The notes under the pieces: model-generated | The model's database searches: none | What the model saw: the letters and a program-made list of their open reading frames with translations, nothing else | What the model was told of the DNA's origin: nothing | Part shown: positions 34,889 to 46,525 of the stretch, piece after piece | Numbering within the stretch: the stretch's first letter is position 1 | Layout: the number at the start of each line of letters is the position of its first letter | NCBI GenBank assembly: GCA_017311185.1 | Contig: JAESUZ010002554.1 | Span: forward strand, 682,001 to 746,000 | From: Proteles cristata cristata | Taxonomy: Eukaryota > Chordata > Mammalia > Carnivora > Hyaenidae | Reading direction: 5' to 3' | DNA length: 64,000 bases | Position numbers and translations under genes: made by a program

Positions 34889-35154
34889 GAGAATGTAAAG
34901 AGCTCACAACACCTCTTAATTACTTATTCTAGCATCTTGCAGACAGGCCTATCTGCTAGCAAATCCAGCCTTCTGTTGGACACCAGTATCATAAGTTAAA
35001 GCTTAGTTAATTTCCCTTTTCTGACATCAACAAAGATGGAGAACATCTGAGCACCAGTGTCTGTATCTCCTCATACTGTTATATTTAGGTTATTTGTTGG
35101 TCTTCTCTTCTTTACATCATTCATCCAACTCCACTCTGTTCTGGATCTTTCCAG

Positions 35155-35345
35155 ATCTGGTTCCTCCATCATTTAGGAATTACTTGCTGTAGACCTCAGA
35201 TAATCACTTAACTTTTGATCCTCGATTTCTTCAATAATAAAGTAAGAATAGTAATGTTTTTATATATTTGCTGACACTAAATTAAATGATGTATATGAAA
35301 GTGATTTTCATGTTGACTAGCACATAGCAATTCTTCTAGAATTAT
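35155..35345 (+). mobile_element. MIR SINE fragment
   Basis: 'cagataatcacttaactttt', 'gatttcttcaataataaagt' and 'gactagcacatagcaatt' follow sense MIR order. Confidence 0.5.
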
Positions 35346-36060
35346 TCATCTTAATTTTTTTTCTTTTACTTTTATTCCTTGTGATTGTTTATGCAGAGCT
35401 ATTTAGGTAGAGCTACATAAAGTCACTTATGTACAAAAATTGCTGTCTATATTACGACTGTATACAAATAAAATTTGCTAATGCAAGATCTTTAAATTGA
35501 CCTAATTGATCTTTTCTGGGTTTCACGGAGTACTCTTTAGTTCTGTATCTTAGAATTTTGAAACTAAATATTTGACCTTTCTCATTGAAGACAGAATTCA
35601 GGGATAATGAAGAATCCAGAGGTTATGAAGAGTTAATCCAGACAAGCCAGCAAGATCTTTAGTCCCTATTCTGAGACTAAAGTCTTAGGTCAATAGTAAA
35701 GCCCAGAACAGGAAATGATCTGGGAAATGCCAAGATTCATGTCGCATGACAGAGGTTGAGTATCAGGAACCAGGAGGATAAGACGTTGCAGTAGAAAACA
35801 GGGATATAAGAACAGCAGTAAAGTAAATTTGACTAGTTATACCTTCTTTTGTTCACAACATTCCCTTGTATAGTAGTTTATGTCCCACAGTACAGTATCT
35901 GATTCTATCCTATCAAACCCAATATTATTTCATAATCTTGGCCATTTCCTCTTAGTTTAGGTTGTCCCAAACTAGAAGAAATCTAATTATTTTAGCCTGA
36001 AATTCTAAGCTAGATTTTCCATCCTTTTTTTATCCAGCAGTTATAGTTACATATAAATTT
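35346..36060. other. Unique DNA
   Basis: No gene and no repeat I can name. Confidence 0.45.
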
Positions 36061-36262
36061 TTAAAGTGTTTTTATTATTTATTCTGAGAGAAATACAGAG
36101 CATGAGTTCTGAAGGGCAGTGAGAGAAAGACACACAGAATCGAAGCAGGCTCCAGGTTCTGAGCAGGCAGCACTGAGTTTAACACAGGGCTGAAATCCAG
36201 GAATCATGAGATCATGACCACTGAAGTTGGACACTCAATGGACTGAGATACCCAGGTGCCCC
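36061..36262 (-). mobile_element. Felid SINE, diverged
   Basis: Head complement 'cccaggtgccccg' near 36262, 'gaagcaggctccaggttctg' body, and T-rich tail complement at the left end. The B-box complement is damaged ('gggctgaaatcc'). Confidence 0.87.
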
Positions 36263-36289
36263 GATTTACTTATTATTTGAAAAAGCTAT

Positions 36290-36410
36290 AAGTAAGGAAT
36301 CAGGAGATTTGGATCTTACTCTTCACAGTATCATTTACTTATTATGTAATTTTGGTTCAACCCATTGATCTCTGGGCCTAATTTTTCTTATCTTCCAATA
36401 ATAATCAACA
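36290..36410 (+). mobile_element. MIR SINE fragment
   Basis: 'caggagatttggatcttact', 'atttacttattatgtaattt' and 'ttcttatcttccaataataa' fit a sense MIR. Confidence 0.5.
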
Positions 36411-36859
36411 TATATTTCTAGAATAAGACTTTCTTTAGAATTCATTCCTTTCCCAATAACCTAAAGATGTTATCAATTAGTCTACATACAATGTTCCAAT
36501 TGTCCATGTAGCATAGTTTTTCTTGAGGAAAATATCATATTTTCTCTTTGTCCTCATTACTTTCCTAAGAAAGTCAGAATTTTATTGGCATTTTGATCAC
36601 AAATGGTTGCTAGTCTCATGTTCATGGCAATTTTAAAAGACCTGAATGAGAACACAATGTACATGTAAGTGTGTATATATCACCAATAGTTGTAGTGAAA
36701 TTTAAGTATCACTTAACTATCATGATTCATCTCCAATATATACATGACACAGTATTAAGGCCTGCTGACCTTTTCTTAGACCCATAGTTATGCTTTTACA
36801 TTAATACTCTAATATTTTTAAAATTGATGTTTCCAATCTTTCCTGAGCTTCAGATGCAA
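36411..36859. other. Unique DNA
   Basis: No gene or named repeat. Confidence 0.45.
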
Positions 36860-37790
36860 CTGCCTACCGTACAACTTCATCTGCTTGTCCTAAGTTACCT
36901 TCAACTCAATATATCCAAAGTGGAACCTGTTCATCAGCCCTCTCAGATACCAACATGCTCTTCTTCTTATTTTTTTTTTTACAGTGGTTAGTAATCTCTT
37001 CCACTCAATTACCCAAGCAAGTCATCCTAACTTCTTCATTCTCCTACTCCACTTCCACACCTAAGTAGTCAAAAGTGCAATTGTTTCTACTTATTATATC
37101 CCTCTCCAGCTAAAGTCTACCTCTCTGTCACTACTGGTTCTGCCCTAAACCTAGTCTTCATTATGTCTTGCCTAGACTATTACAATAATTTTATGACTAC
37201 TGCTTCTCTGGTCCAAGTTACCATTACTTTTATTATTAGGCTCTTAACTTGCCTCTTTGATTCCACCATTATCATTCATCATGCAGTAACCAAATTGATA
37301 TTTTAATAGTTAAAATCATATTATGTCATCTTCCTGTTCGAAATTCGCTAGTAGCTTTCCGTTTCAACAATAATCCACATTGCTCATCATGTCTACAAGG
37401 AGCTACATGGTTTTGTCACTGACTCCTTTTTGAGACTCATGTCCCAAACCTACCCTTCAGTATATCCTAGACATGCAAACTTCTTCCTGTCCCTGGAATA
37501 TGCCAGATTGAATGCCACCTCAAACCTTTGTACTACCTGTTCTCTTTGGCTGAAACAGATTTTATCTTAAATCTTCAACTAGCTAGCTCCTTTTATCATT
37601 CGGGTCCTGGTCAAATGTCATCTGGAAGAGGCCCCCCTTGACCATTCTATTTAATGTTGCTTCTCTCCTGGGCTACAACGTTTTACTCTTCATATTGCCC
37701 TATTTTCTTTACATCTTTTTCATAATCTGGAATTATCTTATTTATCAATTTGTTTACTATTAATTTTCTGTTTCCAAGTAGAGATAAATT
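36860..37790 (+). mobile_element. L2-type ancient LINE, long remnant
   Basis: A series of blocks in a fixed order: 'ttcaactcaatatatccaaa' (36900), 'ttgcctagactattacaata' (37167), 'gctagtagctttccgtttca' (37347), 'acaaggagctacatggtttt' (37395), 'ctcaaacctttgtactacct' (37521), 'gtcctggtcaaatgtcatct' (37604) and 'gaggccccccttgaccattc' (37629). About 900 bases without a long open frame. The family is L2-like; the exact subfamily needs a search. Confidence 0.6.
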
Positions 37791-38059
37791 GCCCTGCTTA
37801 CCATGGCTTATACAAATTTATAAAACGATGCAAACTAGATACTCAATAATAAATAAAAAATTGTTTATAGTGTGATTACTTGGGGAAATTAGCTAAATTC
37901 CTGAGGAAGTAGAAATCTTACGCTGCTCTTCTACACTACCTGAAATTATTTTTCTTAAAATATATATTGTTTTTATTATAATAATTAAATATAAAAATAA
38001 CCTGATAATATAGAATTTGTTGTCTATTTTTCATATCAAAAGAAGACTGTGTTCAACTT

Positions 38060-38345
38060 TATGATTTGGTATACATATTCATTGTGAAATGATTCCCATA
38101 CATAAGTTAATTAACATGTCTATCACCTTACATTGTTTTCTTTTTAATGGGAATGTTTAACATCTACTCCCTCAGTAAATTTCAAGTATATAATACAGTA
38201 TTATTAACTATAGTCATCATGCTATACATTAAATCATCAGAAATTACTCATCTTATAACTAAAAGGTTGTATTCTTTTACCAATCTCTCCCCAAATTCCC
38301 TACCCTACAGACCATTTTATTCTCCATTCCTATGAGTTTGTTAAT
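38060..38345 (-). mobile_element. Old L1 3' UTR fragment
   Basis: 'gttaattaacatgtctatca', 'atttcaagtatataatacag', 'tattattaactatagtcatc' and 'cttataactaaaaggttgta' are a typical antisense block of old L1 3' UTRs. Confidence 0.6.
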
Positions 38346-38545
38346 GATGCTTCAATAATGCCAGAAAGAAACCTCTCTGAGTCCACATAGATCATAGAAC
38401 TAAATGTTAAAAACAAAACAATAAAGTTCTAAATACTAAAAAAAATCATGTGTTAGGTGGGGACAAGGAAATTAGCATAAGCATTATGGAAGAGAAAAGA
38501 AATTTTTACAAGAAAATGGTTTCAAACCTTCTTCTGCTCGTTTGT
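38346..38545. other. Spacer with possible sense L1 scrap
   Basis: 'gatcatagaactaaatgtta' and 'aataaagttctaaatac' (38390-38440) resemble sense-strand L1 ORF2, opposite to both neighbours. Too short to be sure. Confidence 0.35.
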
Positions 38546-38762
38546 TTGTTCTTTTAACAGTTTATTTATTGATTTGTTTATTTTTGAGAGACAGAACTTG
38601 AGCAAGGGAGGGCAGAGAGAGAGGGAGACACAGAATCTGAAGCAGGCTCCAGACTCTGGGCTGTCAGCCCAGAGCCCAACGCAGGGCTCGAACCCACAAA
38701 CCACAAAATCATGACCTGAGCCAAAGTTGGACGCTTAACTGACTGAGCTGCCCAGGCACCCC
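38546..38762 (-). mobile_element. Felid SINE
   Basis: Head complement 'cccaggcacccc' at 38762, B-box complement 'gggctcgaaccc', body 'gaagcaggctccagactctg', T-rich tail complement. 'accttctt' occurs on both sides (38528 and 38767), a short candidate TSD. Confidence 0.92.
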
Positions 38763-38775
38763 TCATACCTTCTTG

Positions 38776-39618
38776 TTTTAAAATAATTGTAAATCCAAAG
38801 GAGGTTGAAAAGAAATGTGTGCAAATTCCCATGCACACTTACTTTATATAGTGTGAATCAGAACTAAGAAACTGACATTGCTACAATTCATAACGTTTAT
38901 TCAGATTTCAATAATTATACATAAACTTGTGTGTATATATATATGTGTATAGTCCCATACAATTTTATTATATGTGTAGCCTTGCATAAATACACAAGCA
39001 TCAACATACTAAACTATAACCATTGCAACAAGACTCTCTGGTGTTATCCTTTATAGCCATTATCTCCTTCCACTCCTAACCCTGGCAACCACTAATCCAT
39101 TTGTTTTCCATCTATATACTTATATTATTTTATACACATAACATAAATAGAATCATGTAGTACATCTTCTTGATATTGGCTTTTTCTATCTGTATAATTT
39201 CCTTGAGGTCCATCTAAGTTATTTCACAAATCAGTAATTTGTTCCTTTATATTACCGAGTCGTATTCTGTGGTATAGATGTACCACAGTTTGTTTAAAAG
39301 TACTTTCCAATTCGTATCTATAACAAATAAAGCTATTATAAATACATATTTATCAATTCTTATGTGAAAATAAGTCTTCAGTCCTATAGGATAAATGCCC
39401 AAGAGTGCAACTGATGGGTCGTACAGTAAGTTAATTTTTAGTTTGGAAGGGAACTACCAAACTATTTTCTAAGGTAGCTATGCAGTTTTATTTTCCAACC
39501 AGCAATATATAAATGATCCAGTTTCTCTGCATCCTCATCAGCATTGTGTGTTGTCATTATTTTTCACTTTAGTTATGTCATTTTTAACATCAAAAGTATA
39601 TGATATTGCTCATCCATT
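38776..39618 (-). mobile_element. Old L1 ORF2 C terminus and 3' UTR
   Basis: Antisense blocks: 'accctggcaaccactaatcc' (39079), 'gatgtaccacagtttgttta' (39277), 'ataggataaatgcccaagag' (39387), 'ggaactaccaaactattttc' (39450) and 'tttctctgcatcctcatcag' (39522). Decayed throughout. Confidence 0.72.
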
Positions 39619-39635
39619 TCAAACTACTTTTTCAA
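39619..39635. repeat. TSD enclosing a SINE doublet, copy 1
   Basis: tcaaactactttttcaa, one mismatch to 40091-40107. It encloses two SINEs. Confidence 0.85.
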
Positions 39636-39636
39636 A

Positions 39637-39794
39637 AGAGCACCTAGGTGATTCAGTCGTTTAAGCACCCAACCTCAGCTTAGGTCATGATCTCATGGTT
39701 CGTGAGTTCAAGCCCAGGTCATGCTCTGTGCTGACAGCTCAGAGCCTGAGGCCTGCTATGGATTCTGTGTCTCCCTCTCTCTGCTCCTCCCCGG

Positions 39795-39825
<31 letters not shown>

Positions 39826-39866
39826 TCTCTCTCTCTCTCCTTCTCTTTCAAAAATAAATAAATATC
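39637..39866 (+). mobile_element. Felid SINE, first of a tandem pair
   Basis: 'agcacctaggtgattcagtc' head, 'gtgagttcaagccca' B-box region, long (CT)n and 'aaaaataaataaatatca' tail. It runs straight into the second SINE. Confidence 0.92.
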
Positions 39867-40090
39867 AGGGGTGCCTGGGTGGCTCAATCAGTTAAGCCTC
39901 TGACATGAGATCAGGTCATGATCTCACGGTTTGTAGGTTGGAGCCCCACATCAGGCTCTGTACTGACAGCTCAAAGCCTGGAGCCTGCTTCAGATTCTGT
40001 ATCTCCCTCTCTCTCTCTGCCCCTCCCTCCACCTCTCTCTCTCAAAAATAAACATTAAAAATTTTTAAAAATAAAGTAAAAAAATAAGCA
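39867..40090 (+). mobile_element. Felid SINE, second of a tandem pair
   Basis: 'ggggtgcctgggtggctcaa' head, 'tttgtaggttggagcccc' B-box region, 'gctctgtactgacagctc' body, CT tract and A-rich tail. It abuts the tail of the first copy and shares the outer TSD with it. Confidence 0.93.
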
Positions 40091-40107
40091 TCAAATTACT
40101 TTTTCAA
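40091..40107. repeat. TSD enclosing a SINE doublet, copy 2
   Basis: tcaaattactttttcaa, 16 of 17 identical to copy 1. Confidence 0.85.
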
Positions 40108-41049
40108 TGGCATACTTTCTAAACAAAATAGTTATTAAACAATTCCCTCACAGAGAAGTCAAATACCTTTTGGGAGCTTTCAAATCAAAGAACAAAATTG
40201 TCAAAATTATGACACATGTGAAAAGAAAAGAAAAACAAAATGGCTTATGTAAAACAATTACAAACTTTAAAAACAGAGCAAGGTGTCAAGAAACAATTTT
40301 CCTTAAGGCTTTTTGATAAATTCCCCAATGGTTAAAACACTGGTTTTCTTTGAAATTATAAGAGTTGCACAAATTCTTAGACTCATTAAGAAGATACATA
40401 CATATTTGCTTTTATGATGAAAAAATTAATAGAGAAAGTTTTTCAAACAGTAGAAATATATATTGCTACCAGTGAAAATCTTTGAGAAAATTTTCATCAA
40501 AAAAATCTATAGGAAAACAAGAGCAACTAATTTCCTAGTGACAAGAAATATAAAAATATAAGAATATAAAGGAAGAGTGAATGTCTTCCTGTGGCTTGAC
40601 TGAGTCATAGAAGTCATACACAATTGGAAATATGAGTTATAACCTTATATTTTCTGGGCACCAAGTCAATGTTAAATAAGGTTAGTAAGCTAGTAAAAAT
40701 CTATGCGGGTGGTCACATGACTTGGTTGAAATTAATCAGCAATTATTTCCTAGTTCTTAATTCATAACATGATTCATATTAAAACCCACTAGCACAATGG
40801 GAATATTTCATAACACGCTAAATAGAATCAAAGTGACTAGTGAATGAAAATGGGACATGGACTAGAATCCAGCAACCTTCTCTTTTCTGATGGTTTCCTT
40901 CAATTTGGTTGAACTTCAGCCACTGAGAAAGCTTATCAACAAGATTTATCAGCCTAAGTGACAAGTTTTAGCATTCATGGCTTGTTCTATCCTATGATAT
41001 TCCAGACCACAGAAGGCCAAATGCAAACTGGGTAGGACTAGACTCAGAC
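40108..41049. other. AT-rich unique DNA
   Basis: No gene. A Lys-rich 69-codon frame (40107-40316) follows from A-rich composition. Confidence 0.5.
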
Positions 41050-41310
41050 GTAGATACTCCTACTATACTAGGGCTAGTTCCAGAGCTACATTGTTCTATA
41101 TGGTAGCTGCCAGTCACATTTAGTAGCTACTAAATGTCAATGTAAATTAATTAAAACAAGAAAAATGAGTTCCTCAAATGAAGTAGCTACATTTTCAGTG
41201 CTTAATAGTCACATTCAGCTAACGTCTAATGTTTGGACAGAAGACAGAACATTTCCATCATGCATCATGACCAAACATTCTTTGGACAGCAATGTTCTAG
41301 AGAAGGGTGT
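41050..41310. mobile_element. Probable hAT-type DNA transposon fossil
   Basis: 'acattgttctatatggtagc' on the left and 'tttggacagcaatgttctag' on the right form roughly inverted ends around an AT-rich centre with 'gtagctactaaatgt' and 'agtgcttaatagtcac' blocks. This resembles short MER-type hAT elements of mammals; family not resolved. Confidence 0.45.
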
Positions 41311-41360
41311 AGAAAGGTAATAATACAAGGAAGAATTTAATTCAGGCATTTTGAAGATAG

Positions 41361-41792
41361 CGTGTAAGTTTGCTAGTGCTGCTGTAACAAAGTTCCACAA
41401 ACTGAGGAGGTTAAATAACAGAACTTTATTTTTCAGTTCTAGAAGCTGGAATCTGAGATCAGGTTGCCAGCAGGGCCATGTTCCCTCTGAAGGCATCAGG
41501 AAAGGATTTCTTCTGGGCCTATGCCCTAGCTTCTGGTAATTGCTTGGTTTATGATAGCATTGCTCCAATTTTCACATGTCATTCTCTCTGTGTGCATATC
41601 TCTATGTCCAAATTTTCCCTTTTTATAAGAACACTGGTTAAATTGAATTAGAGGCCCATGATACTCCGGTATGGCCTCATCTTAATTAAATGCATCTGCA
41701 ACAATCCACTTTCCAAATAAAGTCAGTCTGAGATAATGGGATTTAGGACTTCAACATATGAATGTGAGAGGGAATATAATTTAACCCACAAT
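41361..41792 (-). mobile_element. MaLR LTR (MLT1/MST group)
   Basis: It opens 'gtaagtttgctagtgctgct', 'gtaacaaagttccacaaact', then 'cagaactttatttttcagtt' and 'tctagaagctggaatctgag', and closes with 'gggatttaggacttcaacat' and 'taatttaacccacaat'. This is the antisense order of a MaLR LTR. Solitary. Confidence 0.75.
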
Positions 41793-42822
41793 ATATAGTA
41801 TCTGGATGCATTGTGACATTATTGAATTGTTAACAATGCAACAAGACCCATCATGGCCCACAAAACCAAGAAAGAAAAGCAAAGGGTGAAGAGTCACAAC
41901 AGAAACTGTAAAGTAATGTGCAAAGATTCTGGCAAAAAATGTCTGTGATAAACAAGCAGGGAAGTAATTTTCTCTTGCTTTTTAAAATCAATTTTTTATT
42001 ATTTATTACACATTCAGGAACATAGGTTTGAGGCTCAAGGATAGAACTTTTGTCTTTTGTAAAAGAAGTTCAGTGTGATTTTCTAAATAACCTGAGCTTA
42101 CTAGTTTAGCTAATCAAGAATGATACCAAAGGTAACAGAGCAAGTCAATGCCCCAAATTCCAAGAAATATAGTAAAGACAGAGTCTCAGGAACAAAGAAG
42201 AAGCCCAAGTATCATGATTAAAACATAACCCAAACCCAGAATAGTAGAAATGTGGAATCAATCACCAGTAAATTAAGGTAGAGTTTCTTAAAACTCCCTT
42301 CCCATTTTATGCTCCATAAAGCTACTCTTTCTAATCAATCCCTGCTATCCCATGCTGGCATCCTTATATTGGACATAATTTCATCTACTCTGTAGTTGCT
42401 TGGCTTGACCTACTCCATAAAGTGATTCTGATACTGCTGGCTTCTACTACTCTAGTTTATTGTTCACTTAAACTCTTGTCTTTCAAATACAATGTTCAAG
42501 TTTCCCTTCTTGGTGATCTCCTTGGCTACTAGGCCAATTGTCCCCTCATTCCCCATTCCTGACAGTTAATATTGCTAATATAATCATCTCCTCCCAATCC
42601 TAAATGAAAAGGTGAAGATTTTATTACTATAGTAATCATAATATAGATATAGGTAGTAATATAGATAGTAATCCTTTTGTGAAGGAGATCTAAATCTGCC
42701 CTTCCAAATTAAAAAAAAAAAATGATTGTTGGAATCAAATTGTATGGGTCTGCTAGACTATTTAAAACAGCAGAAAGGAAATGTTAATTTCCTGATCTAA
42801 AATAAGGCCATTGGGTACAAGG

Positions 42823-42824
<2 letters not shown>
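41793..42824. other. Unique DNA
   Basis: No gene. 42300-42560 has pyrimidine-rich text reminiscent of L2-type LINEs but no decisive block. Confidence 0.4.

Positions 42825-42872
<48 letters not shown>
42825..42872 (+). repeat. (GT)24 microsatellite
   Basis: 48 uninterrupted bases of GT, the longest perfect microsatellite in the window. Confidence 0.98.
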
Positions 42873-42873
<1 letters not shown>

Positions 42874-42907
42874 TGTATGTGACGGCTGGGAGAAGAAGAG
42901 GGAAACT

Positions 42908-42924
42908 CAATGATACACACTTTA
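42908..42924. repeat. TSD of SINE at 42925, copy 1
   Basis: caatgatacacacttta, 15 of 17 identical to 43127-43143. Confidence 0.75.
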
Positions 42925-43126
42925 TTTTTCTTTATATTTATTTATTTTGAGAGGACAGAGTGTGAGTGGGGGAGGGGCAAGAGCCAGGGAGAGAGAGAAT
43001 CCCAAGCAGGCTCCATGCTGTCAGCACAGAGCCTGATGTGGACTTGATGTTACGAGCTGGGAGACCATGACTCAAGCCAAAATCAAGAGTTGGTCACTTA
43101 ACCAACTGAACCCCTGAGGCACCCCA
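42925..43126 (-). mobile_element. Felid SINE, diverged head
   Basis: Left tail complement 'tttctttatatttatttatt', body 'caagcaggctccatgctgtc', head complement 'ctgaggcacccc' at 43126. The B box is destroyed ('gacttgatgttacgagc'). Confidence 0.87.
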
Positions 43127-43143
43127 CAATGATGCATACTTTA
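43127..43143. repeat. TSD of SINE at 42925, copy 2
   Basis: caatgatgcatacttta, two mismatches to copy 1. Confidence 0.75.
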
Positions 43144-43849
43144 AAATGCATTTCAGTTATGTGTACACACACATATCATGCACATTTATTTTAACATATA
43201 AGTTGTACTACATAAGTACTGCTTTATCTCCTACTTTTTACTCTTAATGACACAATGATCATTAAGCTGACAATTAGTCAATGTTTTAAGCTATGCCTTG
43301 ATGAACACCCTATGAATGTATCTGAGGGAACATGTCATATTATTTAATTATTACAAATTGTAAAACTTATAAATACTCGGTCAAAGGGTATATAAGTTGA
43401 AAAGTAGTCTTACCCACATATATACAGATATCCAATGTATGAAAATGTCTACTTTATTATAAGAAAGAAGTTTTAAGTCCTCAAAGCTTTCAAAGTTGTG
43501 GTCAATAGGCCTTTTGCTAGCATTTCAGAATAATTCACAGCAGGGGTAGTTATGATTTTGTCGAAAAGAAAAGATTCACAGAGGCTGCCTGGACTCTGGG
43601 AAGAACACACACTTGGCTATCAAGATGGGAGTGGCTGCACCAGAGCACATTCTCTTCTTGGCTCTTCCTACCATATGTGAGAGTAAACTCTAGACCAGTC
43701 GTTCTCAATCTTTTAAATAACAAAACTCCTTTTTAAACTTTCATGTTCAGGTAATTATGTTTTGTTATCAGTTTGTTTTGAATATACATTTTATAATATC
43801 ACTGCTCAGTTTGATAATGCTTTTAAATTTCTTTTTATCTGGTATTACA
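43144..43849. other. Unique DNA
   Basis: No gene. 43270-43420 ('gaacaccctatgaatgtatc') could be ancient L1. Confidence 0.4.
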
Positions 43850-44460
43850 GAAAATTTCAAATATATTCAAAACTCGAGAAAAGAATATGAGCCCATCCCC
43901 CAGCCTCAATAGTTACCAACTCTTGGTCAATCTTATTTCTTCTTTACCTCCATTTTTCTTCAACTATCCTCTTCCCAAAAACCAAATAATCATAAAGCTA
44001 ATCTTTGATACCATATGATTTCATCTGTAAATATTTCAGTATATATCTCTAAAAAATTAGGACTTTAAAAAATCCAAAACAACAACATCTGATGTAAAAA
44101 TAAATTCCTTATTATCTGGTCAATGTTCAAATGCCCCTGGATTTGTCAGAAATTATATTTTTAGTAGTTTGTTGCCTTGATTCAAGATCCAAATAAAGTT
44201 GATATATTACAATTGATTGATATGTCTTCCCATTTCTCTGAATCCATAGGTTTCCCTCCATCACTTGTTTTTCCCTTGTAATTTGTGGAAGAACCAGGTT
44301 ATTAATCCACAGAGATTTTTACAGTGTAGATTTTAATGATTTTTTATAGAACAACTTCACAAACTTTATCAAGTGTATATTTCCTGAAATTTTTAGTTAG
44401 ATTACAATACATGATCAGATCCAGGTTCTAAATTTTGGGAAACAATAATCCATAGGAGAC
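43850..44460 (-). mobile_element. Ancient L1 3' region
   Basis: 'aatatttcagtatatatctc', 'tctggtcaatgttcaaatgc', 'ccaaataaagttgatatatt', 'gattgatatgtcttcccatt' and 'cataggtttccctccatcac' follow the antisense order of an old L1 3' UTR. Confidence 0.55.
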
Positions 44461-45831
44461 ATATAACATCCGACTCTCTCTCTGGTGATTGTTTTCTAGA
44501 TGAATAATAAATGTTTTAGAGTTTATATTTTATTTGTCACAAACAGTTTGGTATTTCTGTAATAGTAAGCATGAGATAGGGAGTAGTAAGAGATCATATT
44601 AGACAAGAAGATGATAGTCCCTCATGAGGTAAATTTAGAAGCTAAGATCTTATCCAGCACCCAGAATGTAAAAAACCATTAATAGATTTCAGGAAAGAGA
44701 GTTATATAATGGGTTTTTGTTTTATAAATACTACCTAATCAACTATGTGAGACAAAGGTTTGGTAAGAGATAGGACTAGAGATCAGAAGAACAACACTTC
44801 AGTTGAAAAATGAATTTACTGAATATAATTACTGTATACATAAATTAGTAGATACTCTGTTGGTTTTCCAGTTAACCTACTTTAATCTGGATTTATTTCC
44901 TACCACTCTATTGAAATTGCAGTTTCAAAATTAAGCAATCATTCAAATTGCTAGATCTAAAAACCTTTATTCATTCTTTGTCTAGATTATTGAAATTATA
45001 AGTGAAGGTATCATTGTAAACTTAGAATACAACTCGGTCCAGTCCACTAAAGCGGCACCACTCTGCATCACATCCATGACACAGAAGAACAACAAAGGAA
45101 TACTCCAACTTGGTTACAGTGGAACATGAAAGGCATGGAAAACACAGTCAGACCACATAATTTGACCAATCAAATCAAGAAAAACTGGGGGAGTCAAGTA
45201 AGTCAGAAATAAATAAGTCAGGAGGAGAGATAAATAACTTAAGTTTCTGCTCTCAAAAAAATCCAACCTATGAAAACAAATAAAAATTCAAAAGTATTTG
45301 TAGTTCATGTTAGCGTCTTTATCCTACCAATATTTATAAACAGACTAACAGATTTGCAAAGATTGGAGATCAATTAAGGAATGCTTCAGAGAAGGAGTGG
45401 ATATAGAGCTGAGCCTTAAAGGAAATGTTGAAGTCAGATGAGGGCACATGATAGAGGAGAGCATTATAAGTCAGAAAGGCACAAATGTTGAGGTGAAATT
45501 GTAAAAACGTTGTATTCAAGGCACATATGAGTGTATGCATCTGACTGGAATGAAAGTTCTCTTTTGGTATAGAGGAAGATAAAAGTTGACTAGACAGTCC
45601 TATTTTAGAAATTCCAGGATTAATAGTTTATTGTTGATCCAATAATCTGGCTTAAGCTTTAAGAATATTAAATTAAAAGAACAGATTGAGGGTAAAGGTA
45701 AGCCAGAACTTAGAAATCAATTAAAAGATTAATGGTTAATCTTCCAGGCCAATTCTGAATGACAACTGTGGGAATAATAAGGGAAGACAGATACTTCTAA
45801 AAAAATATATTATTTTGAAATAAGAAATGTA
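44461..45831. other. Gene-free unique DNA
   Basis: No gene or identifiable repeat in about 1.4 kb. Confidence 0.5.
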
Positions 45832-45940
45832 GGGGGAGTCTGGGTGGCTCAGTTGGTTGAGTGTCTGAGTCACACTTGTGAGTTCAAGCTCTGCATAGGG
45901 CTCTTTGCTGACAGCTCAAAGCCTGGAGTCTGCTTTGGAT

Positions 45941-45971
<31 letters not shown>

Positions 45972-46035
45972 GCCCCTCCCCCACTCGCACTCTGTCTCTC
46001 TCTCTCTCAAAATAAATAAACATAATTAAAAATAT
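45832..46035 (+). mobile_element. Felid SINE
   Basis: 'gggggagtctgggtggctca' head, 'gtgagttcaagctctgcat' B-box region, body, long (CT)n and 'aaaataaataaacataatta' tail. A short deletion between the A and B boxes removes the usual 'ggtcatgatctca'. Confidence 0.92.
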
Positions 46036-46429
46036 GTAATATTTTCAAAGGAAAAGGAAAAAAACTTCAAATACATAAAATATAAAATTTGAGAATTTTT
46101 CTGATTTAAAACTTCTAATATTTTCTATATTTGTGACGTAATATATATGGTATAGTAGATTGAATCATTCTACAAAGGTTTAGACAAATCTCAAAATGTC
46201 TATATTTTTCATTTAATCTTTCTTTGTGTATTAAAGAGAACCACAGTAAAGTGGTCTGCTTCTCATATGGAAGAATATTGCTCTGCCTATTATAGAAAAA
46301 AATTATCTTAAAATTTAGGCCACATATGTAATTTGGAATTGGCAAAACTTTATTTATTTACTCATTCATTCATTTATTTTTGCTTGATTTGTTTATAAGT
46401 GATTCTTATTTTGTGCTACCCGGCGTCCT
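46036..46429. other. AT-rich unique DNA
   Basis: No gene. 46344-46382 has a short (CATT/TTTA)-like run. Confidence 0.45.
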
Positions 46430-46525
46430 ATGTACTTGTCCAAGCTTACACAACAAGCTAATGGAAGAAATGGGATTAGAACATGAGTCTCTTGGATCCC
46501 AGTCAGATGTTCTTTCTGCTATGTG
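46430..46525 (-). mobile_element. MIR-like fragment
   Basis: 'tccaagcttacacaacaagc' and 'gaaatgggattagaacatga' match the antisense MIR 5' half. Confidence 0.45.

Noticed and set aside
39795..39845. Repeated CT units, possible satellite or CRISPR-like array
   Set aside because: Simple (CT)n of the SINE body; no spacers.
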